Notes: generated by a model not told the origin, from the sequence alone. DNA of 7,657 nucleotides from Betaproteobacteria bacterium UBA2293 (GCA_002345845.1 DDWF01000325.1:1-7657), one strand, 5' to 3'; positions 1 to 5,843 are shown, counted from the first letter of the stretch. Numbers and translations are program-made.

Positions 1-112
1 TTACGGACGTTTCCACACAACCTCGGTCGTATTGAGCCAAAGTCACGCCCGATTCAGCAGCCAGCAGGGTGCTGATTTTGCTCAATGCTTTCGGTATGTG
101 TGTTGTGTTCAT
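1..112 (-). CDS. Possible 5' part of an unrecognised minus-strand gene (partial)
   Basis: Reading the minus strand leftward from an ATG at 112 gives 37 open codons up to the window edge. The product starts MNTTHIPKALSKIST and continues through LLAAESGVTLAQY. It reads like a soluble protein N-terminus, with an amphipathic helix-like LSKISTLLAAE stretch. I do not recognise the family. No clear Shine-Dalgarno precedes the ATG, and there is no other start codon close upstream in this frame. Base composition here is less GC-rich than in the genes to the right, so this could be a gene of different origin or simply a chance open frame. If real, it is transcribed divergently from the rtcB unit, and the palindrome at 111-128 overlaps its start codon. 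Confidence 0.4.
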   Translation of the reverse strand, partial: MNTTHIPKALSKISTLLAAESGVTLAQYDRGCVETSV

Positions 113-128
113 GCAACAGCTGTTGTAT
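111..128. repeat. Near-perfect 18-bp palindrome
   Basis: The core CAACAGCTGTTG (114-125) is a perfect 12-bp palindrome. It extends to 18 bp with a single mismatched pair (113/126). It sits about 20 bp upstream of the -35 element of the promoter at 147-176 and overlaps the start codon of the possible divergent gene. This is a typical place for a dimeric transcription factor operator; the regulator is unknown. Confidence 0.45.
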
Positions 129-146
129 CTGTGCTGAAACTCCTTC

Positions 147-176
147 TTGACCCCCGCCGCCTCCCGCCGCGATACT
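147..176 (+). promoter_or_regulatory. Sigma70-like promoter for the rtcB leader
   Basis: The -35 hexamer TTGACC (147-152) matches consensus at five of six positions. It is followed, after 18 bp, by GATACT (171-176), which keeps the important A2 and T6 of the -10. Transcription would start near 183. A transcript from there would include the short ORF at 220-255 and reach the terminator at 315-340, giving an RNA of roughly 160 nt if terminated. This is the best promoter-like sequence seen between the left edge and rtcB. Confidence 0.5.
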
Positions 177-219
177 GCCCCACGTTTTTGCCAACCGCAT
201 TTTTTGAAAGGAGTACGAC

Positions 220-255
220 ATGCCTGCACTAGATCACGAGGTTTACCAGCGCTGA
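220..255 (+). CDS. 11-codon leader peptide candidate upstream of rtcB
   Basis: An AAAGGAG Shine-Dalgarno (207-213) stands at good spacing before ATG 220. It is one of the strongest ribosome binding sites in the window. The frame encodes MPALDHEVYQR and stops with TGA at 253-255. No single amino acid is repeated, so classical amino-acid-specific attenuation is not suggested. The stop codon lies in a CAGCGCTG palindrome, and about 45 nt further on two alternative hairpins begin, ending in an intrinsic terminator. The arrangement of promoter, short ORF, alternative hairpins and terminator before the main gene is what translation-coupled attenuators look like. It could instead be a short stand-alone mRNA or a dual-function small RNA. 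Confidence 0.5.
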   Translation: MPALDHEVYQR

Positions 256-300
256 GCCGCAGGCGAGTCGTCGCCCGGAACGCGCTGATCAGCGAATCCG

Positions 301-322
301 GGCCGGGAAATGAACCCTGGCC
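301..322 (+). promoter_or_regulatory. Candidate antiterminator hairpin
   Basis: GGCCGGG (301-307) can pair with CCC (315-317) and GGCC (319-322), with T318 bulged and a 7-nt loop. Its 3' arm is the same segment that forms the 5' arm of the terminator at 315-340. The two structures therefore exclude each other. The pairing is visible in the sequence; a switching role is inferred. Confidence 0.4.
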
Positions 323-340
323 GTCCGCCGGGGTTTTTTT
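313..340 (+). terminator. Intrinsic terminator in the rtcB leader
   Basis: CCCTGGC (315-321) pairs with GCCGGGG (327-333), including one T-G pair, around a 5-nt loop. The stem can be extended by A-T pairs at its base (313-314 with 334-335) and runs directly into seven T residues (334-340). It ends 77 bp before the rtcB start. It would end the leader transcript and allow rtcB transcription only by readthrough, unless rtcB has its own promoter, which I could not find. Confidence 0.7.
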
Positions 341-382
341 ATGCCTTATTGGCGGTTGACCGCAGGATTTTCACTGCGGGCC

Positions 383-414
383 GGATTCCATAGCAAAGCA
401 ATATTCTGGAATCC
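383..414 (+). promoter_or_regulatory. Inverted repeat covering the rtcB ribosome binding site
   Basis: GGATTCCA (383-390) and TGGAATCC (407-414) are perfect 8-bp inverted arms separated by 16 nt. The right arm contains the only Shine-Dalgarno-like bases before rtcB (TGGAA, 407-411) and ends three bases before ATG 418. In RNA the hairpin would hide the ribosome binding site; in DNA it could be an operator. Confidence 0.5.
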
Positions 415-417
415 ATC

Positions 418-1626
418 ATGGGCATTCAATTAGAACTGAACAAGGGGCGCGTCCCGGTGAAAGTGTGGACGCGCGATATCGAAGCTTCGGCCATGCAGCA
501 GTTGCTGAACGTGGCCAATCTGCCGATCGTGCATGGCCATGTTGTGGCGATGCCGGACGTGCATGCCGGCATCGGCGCCACCGTCGGCAGCGTCATCCCG
601 ACGCGGCAGGCGATCATTCCGGCGGCGGTGGGCGTGGACATCGGTTGCGGCATGAACGCGGTGCGCACGACGCTGCGCGCCGAGGATTTGCCGGACAACC
701 TGCGCAGTTTGCGTCTGGGCATCGAGGGCAGCGTGCCTTGCGGCTTCGAGCAGCACGCGGCGAGCCGCATGCGCGGCAGCGCCCTGCAGCGGGTCGGGCG
801 GGTGCTCGACCAGCGGCTGGATACGATTGTCGGCAAGCATCCGGGGCTGATGAAGATGCAGCGCCGTTTCAACGAAACCTGGTTGTGCCAGCTCGGCACG
901 CTGGGCGGCGGCAATCACTTCATCGAGCTGTGCCTGGACGAGGCCGGCGCGGTGTGGGTGATGCTGCATTCCGGCTCGCGCGGCATTGGCAACGTCATCG
1001 GCCGTTACTTCATCGCCGCCGCGCAGAAGGACATGCAGCGTCACCGCATCCATCTGCCGGACCGCGACCTCGCGTATTTCAGCGAGGGCTCGGACCTGTT
1101 CGACGATTACGTCGAGGCGGTGGAGTGGGCGCAGGATTACGCGCTGCTCAACCGGCAGCAGATGCTGGCGGCGGTGGTCGAGGTGTTGAAGAAGCAATTG
1201 CCGCCTTTCCGGCTGGAGAGCGAGGCGATCAACTGCCACCACAACTACGTGGCGCGCGAGCGGCATTTCGGCGAGAACCTGTTCATCACCCGCAAGGGCG
1301 CCATTTCAGCGCAGGCGGGCGAACTGGGCATCATCCCCGGCAGCATGGGCGCGCGTTCGTACATCGTGCGCGGGCTGGGCAATGCGCAGTCTTTCTGCTC
1401 GTGTGCGCACGGGGCGGGGCGGCGGATGAGCCGCAGCGCGGCCAAGCGGCGCTTTTCCCGTTTCGATCTGGAAGACCAGACGGCGGGCATCGAGTGTCGC
1501 AAGGACAGCGGTGTCGTCGATGAAATTCCGGCGGCGTACAAGGACATCGATCAGGTGATGGAGAACCAGCGCGATCTGGTGGAAGTGGTCCATACCCTGA
1601 AGCAGGTCCTGTGCGTGAAGGGGTGA
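418..1626 (+). CDS. rtcB: RNA-splicing ligase RtcB (3'-phosphate/5'-OH RNA ligase)
   Basis: RtcB joins RNA 2',3'-cyclic phosphate or 3'-phosphate ends to 5'-OH ends using GTP and Mn2+, acting in the cytoplasm in RNA repair. At 402 aa it has the family's usual length and matches E. coli RtcB from end to end by recall. Visible signatures are MPDVHAGIGATVGSVIPT (45-62) and GVDIGCGMNA with metal ligand Cys77. Further ligands are GGGNH His167, HSGSRG His184 and the NCHH segment (His274/His275). The guanylylated His331 lies in SCAHGAGR (328-335). The C-terminus ends CVKG, as in E. coli. No catalytic residue appears to be missing. ATG 418 is fixed by homology, although its Shine-Dalgarno is weak and lies inside an inverted repeat. 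The 64-codon gene follows after 3 nt. Neither rtcA nor the regulator rtcR is adjacent, unlike in E. coli. Confidence 0.97.
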   Translation: MGIQLELNKGRVPVKVWTRDIEASAMQQLLNVANLPIVHGHVVAMPDVHAGIGATVGSVIPTRQAIIPAAVGVDIGCGMNAVRTTLRAEDLPDNLRSLRLGIEGSVPCGFEQHAASRMRGSALQRVGRVLDQRLDTIVGKHPGLMKMQRRFNETWLCQLGTLGGGNHFIELCLDEAGAVWVMLHSGSRGIGNVIGRYFIAAAQKDMQRHRIHLPDRDLAYFSEGSDLFDDYVEAVEWAQDYALLNRQQMLAAVVEVLKKQLPPFRLESEAINCHHNYVARERHFGENLFITRKGAISAQAGELGIIPGSMGARSYIVRGLGNAQSFCSCAHGAGRRMSRSAAKRRFSRFDLEDQTAGIECRKDSGVVDEIPAAYKDIDQVMENQRDLVEVVHTLKQVLCVKG

Positions 1627-1629
1627 GCG

Positions 1630-1824
1630 ATGGCGAAGAAACTTGAACCCCTGGTCCTGCCGCAAGCCCGGCCGCGCAACCCGCTACTGGTGCCCGGCCT
1701 GACCCGCCGCGCCGGCCCGCACGGCAACACCCGCAAGGCCGCCCGCCAGCAGGCGCGGCAACGCACCCGGCAGTCGCTGGAGGCGTTGCTCGCCGGCGAC
1801 GTGGCGGAGTTTGAAATCGATTGA
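1630..1824 (+). CDS. Small basic protein co-transcribed with rtcB, function unknown
   Basis: This 64-aa protein starts 3 nt after the rtcB stop codon, with AAGGGGTGA (1618-1626) as its ribosome binding site, so translation is probably coupled. It is rich in Arg, Lys, Gln and Ala. The first half carries RPRNPLLVPGLTRRAGPHG (15-33), followed by a strongly basic predicted helix (about 34-50). A short acidic tail ends FEID. There is no signal peptide, membrane segment or cysteine motif. The charge suggests an RNA, ribosome or DNA contact, but that is inference. I cannot assign a family; a loose resemblance in size and charge to ribosome-rescue factor ArfA is not supported by matching motifs. The intrinsic terminator at 1830-1864 follows within a few bases, so rtcB and this gene form one unit. 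Confidence 0.75.
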   Translation: MAKKLEPLVLPQARPRNPLLVPGLTRRAGPHGNTRKAARQQARQRTRQSLEALLAGDVAEFEID

Positions 1825-1829
1825 AGGAC

Positions 1830-1864
1830 AAGGACGCGACCATTCCGGTCGCGGCCTTTTTTTT
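1830..1864 (+). terminator. Intrinsic terminator of the rtcB unit
   Basis: CGCGACC (1835-1841) pairs perfectly with GGTCGCG (1847-1853) around a 5-nt loop. Beyond one A-G mismatch the stem continues with AAGG (1830-1833) pairing to CCTT (1855-1858). Eight T residues follow (1857-1864). It begins 5 nt after the stop codon of the 64-codon gene. Confidence 0.85.
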
Positions 1865-1879
1865 ACCAAGGAGAAAACC

Positions 1880-2017
1880 ATGACTGACTTTGCCCAGCCC
1901 CCGCTACGCACTTCATTCCCGAATGCACCTCCCGGAGTCATCCATGCAAAAGCAACTCGCCGACGAGATCGTCGCCTGCCTGCAGGGCGAACGCACCGTC
2001 TATCCCTATTATCGTGA
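1880..2017 (+). CDS. Short ORF with strong ribosome binding site overlapping the next gene
   Basis: AAGGAG (1868-1873) stands at good spacing before ATG 1880, opening a 45-codon frame that begins MTDFAQPPLRT. It overlaps the first 74 bases of the 1944-2903 gene in another frame. The second half (RRRDRRLPAGRTHR) reads like an off-frame product of the overlapping gene, so only the first 15-20 codons look free of that constraint. It may be a translated leader, a chance start, or the true N-terminus of the downstream gene separated by a frameshift. I know no homolog. Confidence 0.25.
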   Translation: MTDFAQPPLRTSFPNAPPGVIHAKATRRRDRRLPAGRTHRLSLLS

Positions 2018-2903
2018 CCGCTACGGCATCGGCCTGTTGCGGCATCACTGCCGCCAGCAGCCGGGGCGCCGCGCGCCGGTGGCCGCCTTGCGTCGTTCCG
2101 CCTACGCCGGCCTGCTGGAAAAGCCGCGCTTCAAACCGCTGCTCGCCACCTGCGGCGGCAGCCTCGACGAGGCGCTGCTCAACGCCGCCGATTACGACGC
2201 GGCGCAGACGCCCTTCATCCTCAACCTCGCTCTCTGGGGTGACGAGCCGCGCAGCAAGTGGCGCTGGCAGCAGACCTCGCGGCCGGGCGTCAATCTGGTG
2301 CTACAACTCAACTTCAGCGGCGAACATGAGCGTCTTTTTGCGCCGCTCGGCGATGTCGACGGCCTGTTCAAGTACTACGGCCACCCGGTTGCCCACCAGC
2401 GCCGCACGCTGGCCTGGTCGCGCATCGATATCGACTGGGCGAGCGGCAGCGCGCTGATCGAGGAAATCCAGACCGACTGGTTGCGCCGTGCAGCCCGCCT
2501 GGAGGATTGGCTGGAGTATCGGCGCCGGGGTGGTTGCGGCGAACATGAGCAAGTCAGCTACCGCCGCCATCAGCTGCCGCTCGGCCAGTCCCTGGCCTAC
2601 TGCCACCACCTGCGCCAACGCTATCAGCCGATCTGGGCGGAAGCCATGCTATGGGCGGCGATTGCCTTCCTGCGCGAGGAAATCGGGATCGCGCACATCT
2701 ACTACCACAGCGAAGTTAGTGGCCGCCTGCTCAAGCGTATCGACCGGACGGCGCCGCCGCGCTCGCTGTACAGCGAACTGCCGCGCCGCTTCTGCTTCCA
2801 GCCGACGACGGAGTGGCCGGATTTCCTGCTCGCCGACAAGGCGAACGCACGACTGCGGCGGCAGAATCCGGCGGTGGGGATGTTCCGGTTGGCGATGGGG
2901 TAA
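1944..2903 (+). CDS. Uncharacterised 319-aa protein with EIQTDW motif
   Basis: I chose ATG 1944 because GGAG (1934-1937) lies 6 nt upstream. In-frame ATGs at 1890 and 1923 are possible but have poorer sites. The 319-aa product has no signal peptide or membrane segment and looks cytoplasmic. The N-terminal part carries an aromatic-rich YPYYRDRYGIGLL (20-32). The centre carries the motif IEEIQTDW (172-179). A helical WAEAMLWAAIAFLREE (231-246) then leads into IAHIYYHSEVSGRLLKRI (249-266). The order EIQ(S/T)DW, then a helix, then a hydrophobic strand recalls domains in large polyvalent proteins of phages and plasmids that contain EIQSDW, but this is a memory-level resemblance, not an alignment. 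It lies downstream of a strong terminator and is convergent with the cre operon, so it is probably its own transcription unit. Function unknown. Confidence 0.85.
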   Translation: MQKQLADEIVACLQGERTVYPYYRDRYGIGLLRHHCRQQPGRRAPVAALRRSAYAGLLEKPRFKPLLATCGGSLDEALLNAADYDAAQTPFILNLALWGDEPRSKWRWQQTSRPGVNLVLQLNFSGEHERLFAPLGDVDGLFKYYGHPVAHQRRTLAWSRIDIDWASGSALIEEIQTDWLRRAARLEDWLEYRRRGGCGEHEQVSYRRHQLPLGQSLAYCHHLRQRYQPIWAEAMLWAAIAFLREEIGIAHIYYHSEVSGRLLKRIDRTAPPRSLYSELPRRFCFQPTTEWPDFLLADKANARLRRQNPAVGMFRLAMG

Positions 2904-2979
2904 AAGGGTTTCGCATTAGCGGCGACGCATCATCATCTTCCGTAGGAGTGCTCAAGGGCTTCATCCTGCGAAGGCGATT
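2904..2979. other. Convergent intergenic gap
   Basis: These 76 bases separate the ends of two convergent genes. I see no hairpin followed by a T-run in either direction, so termination here is either Rho-dependent or not obvious by eye. Confidence 0.5.
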
Positions 2980-3663
2980 TCAGTCGAGTCCGATGTCGTG
3001 GATAAAGTGTGCGTCCGGATCGACCTGTTCGAGCGATAGACCGCTTTGCCGGGCGGTGAGCAGGCGGACTTGCTGCAGGATTTCAGCTTCTCTCCAGACG
3101 GCAGGCGGCTCGACCGGGATGTAGGGAGCAAGGTCGCCCAGCGTTTTCAGGCCTTTGGGGAACCGGGTGCCCAGCCGGTCGCAGAGTGCCAGACTGACCA
3201 ACCAGCCGGCGAATGCGGCGAGCAGAATCGCCCACGGCGATAGTGCAAGGTAGGCGGCAAGCAGGATGGACAGGCTGAGCCCGCCAATCTGCGCCAGGGT
3301 GCTGATCGGGGGTGTCACTGTCAATCGGGGCAGGTCAGGTGCAGCGAGTGCGCGCCGCAGACGCCGCCAGGCCGCCCGAGGCTGATCGGAAAAAACTTTG
3401 GCAAGCGGGGTGTCCGGGCGAAGCGCGTTTCGCGATAGCCCGGTTTCGGCCATGAGCGCGCGGCGTAATCGATAAAAGGCGCGCTGGCTCAGGCAGGGGC
3501 TTGTCTTGGCGGCGTTGCGTTCTGGTGATTGAGTCGCCAGTAGCTTGGCGACGTGGCTGGAGAGCTGTCGCGGAGTAGTGAGTTGAGCGGCAGATTCGTC
3601 GGTGATGGCGACGCCGAAGCATTCTTCGACGTTGAGCAGGAGTTCGACAGTGTCCAAGCCCAT
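2980..3663 (-). CDS. Membrane protein with circularly permuted, serine-less ACP-like halves
   Basis: This 227-aa product begins GLDTVELLLNVEECFGVAI (2-20), matching acyl carrier protein from the residue after the usual DSL onwards (helices II-IV continue to about residue 43). It ends EQVDPDAHFIHDIGLD (212-227), matching ACP helix I and loop right up to the D before the active serine. The two halves of one ACP fold therefore lie at opposite ends, in permuted order. The serine that carries phosphopantetheine is absent: Gly2 occupies its place at the N-terminus, and the chain stops before it at the C-terminus. Between them are a cysteine- and arginine-containing segment (57-104) and a hydrophobic hairpin (about 127-160), probably two membrane helices. 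The start is forced, because an in-frame stop lies just upstream. It begins 6 nt after the creC stop, with a weak ribosome site, so translation is probably coupled. A scaffold or sensing role is more likely than acyl carriage; function unknown. Confidence 0.8.
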   Translation of the reverse strand: MGLDTVELLLNVEECFGVAITDESAAQLTTPRQLSSHVAKLLATQSPERNAAKTSPCLSQRAFYRLRRALMAETGLSRNALRPDTPLAKVFSDQPRAAWRRLRRALAAPDLPRLTVTPPISTLAQIGGLSLSILLAAYLALSPWAILLAAFAGWLVSLALCDRLGTRFPKGLKTLGDLAPYIPVEPPAVWREAEILQQVRLLTARQSGLSLEQVDPDAHFIHDIGLD

Positions 3664-3669
3664 GTCTGT

Positions 3670-5100
3670 TCAGTCGGCTCGGGATAAGCGGAGGGTGGCG
3701 ATGGCACCGCCTTCCGGGTGATTCTCGAACCCCGCCTCTCCGCCATGCAGCCGCGCCACCTCCCGCACCAGCGCCAGTCCGAGGCCGGTGCTTTTCTTGC
3801 CGGTGGCCGGGCGGGGCAGGGAGTAGAAGCGGTTGAAGAGTTGCGCCAGGGCGTAGTCGGGGGCGCCGGCGCCGTGGTCGCGGAGGCGGATTTCGGCGGT
3901 TTCCGCGGTCGCCCGTAAAGTCAGTGCGATTTCGCCGCCATCGGGCGAGAACTCGATGGCGTTGTCGAGCAGGTTGAGCACGGCCTGGCGCAGCAGGAAG
4001 GTGTCGCCGTTGATGCTGATACCCGGTTCGGCGTCGATGACGCAGTGCAGGTTGCGGGCGGCGAGCGCCAGTTGGCGGTCAGCGACGGCGGTTTTCAGCA
4101 GTTCGGCGAGGTCGACCGCAACATTGGCGCCGGGCGCTTGCAGTTGCTCGACGCGGGCGAGTTGCAGCATGCGATCGATGATGTCGCGCAGGCGTTCGGC
4201 CTGTTCGCCGATGCTGGCGGCGAAGCGGCGGCGGTCTTCGGCCGGAAGTTCATCTTCGAGAATTTCGGCGGCGCCGATGACCGCCGTTAGCGGACTTTTC
4301 ATTTCGTGCGCCAGGTTTTGCACGTAGCGTTCGACGTACTGCTTGCCTTCGAGTTTTTCGCGCATCGTCGCCAGTGCCTGCGCCAGTTCGGAAAGCTGGC
4401 GGCCGCCGCCGCTCGGCGGTTCGGCCTTGCGCCCTTCGCTGACGGCGCGGGCGTAGTCGCGCAGGCGGTGGATCGACCAGCTGAGCCAGGCGGTGAACAC
4501 CAGGCCGATCACCGCCGTGGCCAGCAGCAGCGTCAGGCCGGAGGCGCGGACGCGGTCGGTGGCGCGCTCGACGAAAGGGGCGATCGAGGTCATCGGTTTG
4601 GCCAGCGAGACGACACCGATCAACTGGCCGTCGCGGCGCACCGGGGCGGCGACGTGCATCACCGAGGTGCTCGGGTCGTTGGCGTCGTAGCGGCTCTGGC
4701 GGGCGCCATATTCGCCGCGCAGCACGCGGGCGACGTCGTTCCATTTGGAGAAATCCTTGCCCTGCGCTTCGCCGGCCGAGTCGTAGACGACGATGCCGCG
4801 CGCGTCGGTGAGGGTGATGCGCAGGTCGACGCTGTCCTTGCGGATGCCGTAGATCTCGGCGCCAGGGTGGCGTTGCAATGCGGCGGCCACCGCCGTGGCG
4901 AAGGCGCCGTCGTTGATGCGCCCGGCGGCGAGTTCGCCGGCTGCCAGTTCGGCGAGCAGGTTGGCGCTGTCGACCAGGCTCTCCTCGGTGGCCTGGCGGA
5001 TGCTCGGCTCGCTTTCCTTGACGAAGGTATACAGCACGAACCAGGCGGCCAGCCCGACCACCAGGAAATAGCCGAAGAACAGGCGGACCGAGATGTTCAC
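3670..5100 (-). CDS. creC: Sensor histidine kinase CreC
   Basis: CreC is the inner-membrane kinase that phosphorylates CreB, in E. coli linked to carbon source and fermentation or minimal-medium growth. This 476-aa protein is the usual length and closely follows E. coli CreC by recall, including the N-terminal GYFLVVGLAAWFVL, the WNDVARVLRGEYGAR segment (120-134) and MREKLEGKQY (246-255). Membrane helices lie at about 5-24 and 188-208, enclosing a periplasmic sensor of about 160 aa. HAMP-like linker follows. The phospho-acceptor is His265 in LAHEMKSPL. The N box is NLLDNAIEF (376-384), the G1 box DHGAGAPD (408-415) and the G2 box GLGLAL (439-444), so the catalytic core looks intact. The start is GTG at 5100, 3 nt after the creB stop, implying translational coupling. 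The next gene is the permuted ACP-like protein, where creD stands in E. coli. Confidence 0.95.
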   Translation of the reverse strand: MNISVRLFFGYFLVVGLAAWFVLYTFVKESEPSIRQATEESLVDSANLLAELAAGELAAGRINDGAFATAVAAALQRHPGAEIYGIRKDSVDLRITLTDARGIVVYDSAGEAQGKDFSKWNDVARVLRGEYGARQSRYDANDPSTSVMHVAAPVRRDGQLIGVVSLAKPMTSIAPFVERATDRVRASGLTLLLATAVIGLVFTAWLSWSIHRLRDYARAVSEGRKAEPPSGGGRQLSELAQALATMREKLEGKQYVERYVQNLAHEMKSPLTAVIGAAEILEDELPAEDRRRFAASIGEQAERLRDIIDRMLQLARVEQLQAPGANVAVDLAELLKTAVADRQLALAARNLHCVIDAEPGISINGDTFLLRQAVLNLLDNAIEFSPDGGEIALTLRATAETAEIRLRDHGAGAPDYALAQLFNRFYSLPRPATGKKSTGLGLALVREVARLHGGEAGFENHPEGGAIATLRLSRAD

Positions 5101-5103
5101 GGT

Positions 5104-5778
5104 TCAGGCCGCCAGGCTGTAGCCGAGGCCGCGATGGGTGAGGATGACCTCGTCGTCGCGCACCGCGCGTAGCTTGCCGCGCAGCGTCTTGATGTGGGTG
5201 TCGACGGTGCGCTCCAGGCTTTCGCCGTCGTCCTGCCAGACCGCCGCCATGATCTGCGGGCGGCTCAGGATGCGTCCCGGACGTTCGAGCAGGAGCGCCA
5301 GCAGCAGGTATTCGTAGCGGGTCAGCGCCAGCCAGTGGCCGTGGTAGGCGATGCGCAGGCCGTCACGGTCGACGGCGAATTTCGCCGGTTTTTCGGCTTG
5401 GCCGCGAGATTCGCCGTTGGCGTGCAGGCGGCGCAGGATGGCACGCACCCGGGAGGCGACTTCGCGCGGGCTGAACGGCTTGGTGACGTAGTCGTCGCCG
5501 CCGAGTTCGAGGCCGACGATGCGGTCCACCTCGTCCGAACGCGCGGTCAGGAACAGCACCGGCAGGTCGGAGTCGCGGCGCAGCGCGCGGCAGACGTCGA
5601 AACCGGTGAGGTCGGGCAGGCCGACGTCGAGGACGACGAAATCGATGCCGCCCTGCTGCAGCCGCGCCAGCGCCTCGCTGCCCAGCGTGCAGCACTCGGT
5701 GGCAAAGCCCTCGGCGCGCAGCGCGTAGCTCAGCGTATCGGCGATGGCCGGTTCGTCGTCGACGATCAGGATATTCAT
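5104..5778 (-). CDS. creB: Response regulator CreB (OmpR/PhoB family)
   Basis: CreB is the DNA-binding partner of CreC. The 224-aa protein has a receiver domain (1-118) with acidic pocket Asp7/Asp8, phospho-acceptor Asp51 in VLDVGLPD, Thr78 and Lys100 in TKPFSPREV. A winged-helix domain follows (about 138-222), with LTRYEYLLL (152-160), LERTVDTHIKTLRGKL (188-203) and THRGLGYSL (214-222). The LFLTARSDEVDR and TVDTHIKTLR stretches are near identical to E. coli CreB by recall. I chose ATG 5778 because MNILIVDDE is the standard family start; an upstream TTG at 5808 would add ten residues that fit no receiver. The Shine-Dalgarno is weak. In the creB leader an inverted repeat (5796-5843) is visible. 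No TTCAC-N6-TTCAC element, the E. coli CreB site, was found in the 5779-5942 region, so the operator may differ here. Confidence 0.95.
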   Translation of the reverse strand: MNILIVDDEPAIADTLSYALRAEGFATECCTLGSEALARLQQGGIDFVVLDVGLPDLTGFDVCRALRRDSDLPVLFLTARSDEVDRIVGLELGGDDYVTKPFSPREVASRVRAILRRLHANGESRGQAEKPAKFAVDRDGLRIAYHGHWLALTRYEYLLLALLLERPGRILSRPQIMAAVWQDDGESLERTVDTHIKTLRGKLRAVRDDEVILTHRGLGYSLAA

Positions 5779-5795
5779 GATGGCGGCAATGATAA

Positions 5796-5843
5796 GGCAA
5801 GCCGGCAAGGGGCCGCTGCCTTCGGGCCAGGCATCGGCTTGCC
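5796..5843. repeat. 9-bp inverted repeat in the creB leader
   Basis: GGCAAGCCG (5796-5804) and CGGCTTGCC (5835-5843) are perfect inverted arms about 30 bp apart. A further GGCAAG copy at 5804-5809 makes a direct repeat with the left arm. The element lies 18-65 bp upstream of the creB start. It could be a hairpin in creB mRNA or a pair of binding half-sites, perhaps for CreB itself. Confidence 0.45.

Noticed and set aside
256..300. Possible tRNA or known riboswitch in the structured leader
   Set aside because: Small hairpins (GGCGA/TCGCC at 262-275 and CGCTGATCAGCG at 283-294) are present, but no cloverleaf, T-loop or riboswitch core that I recognise.
32..359. Plus-strand frames (66 and 70 codons) in the rtcB upstream region
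   Set aside because: Cys/Arg-rich products without motifs or ribosome sites; they run through the promoter, leader ORF and terminator signals.
356..361. TTGACC as a -35 for a second rtcB promoter
   Set aside because: No acceptable -10 hexamer at 16-19 bp; the nearest AT-rich stretch is too far downstream.
430..1523. Long open frames on both strands overlapping rtcB
   Set aside because: RtcB is certain over the whole region by motifs; the others are low-complexity His/Arg-rich shadows.
4306..5172. 288-codon plus-strand open frame opposite creC
   Set aside because: Antisense to an intact creC, Gly/Ala/Val-rich, with no motif or ribosome binding site.
5779..5808. TTG start extending CreB by ten residues
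   Set aside because: The family starts at MNILIVDDE-like sequence, and the extension adds a hydrophobic stretch that does not belong to a receiver domain.
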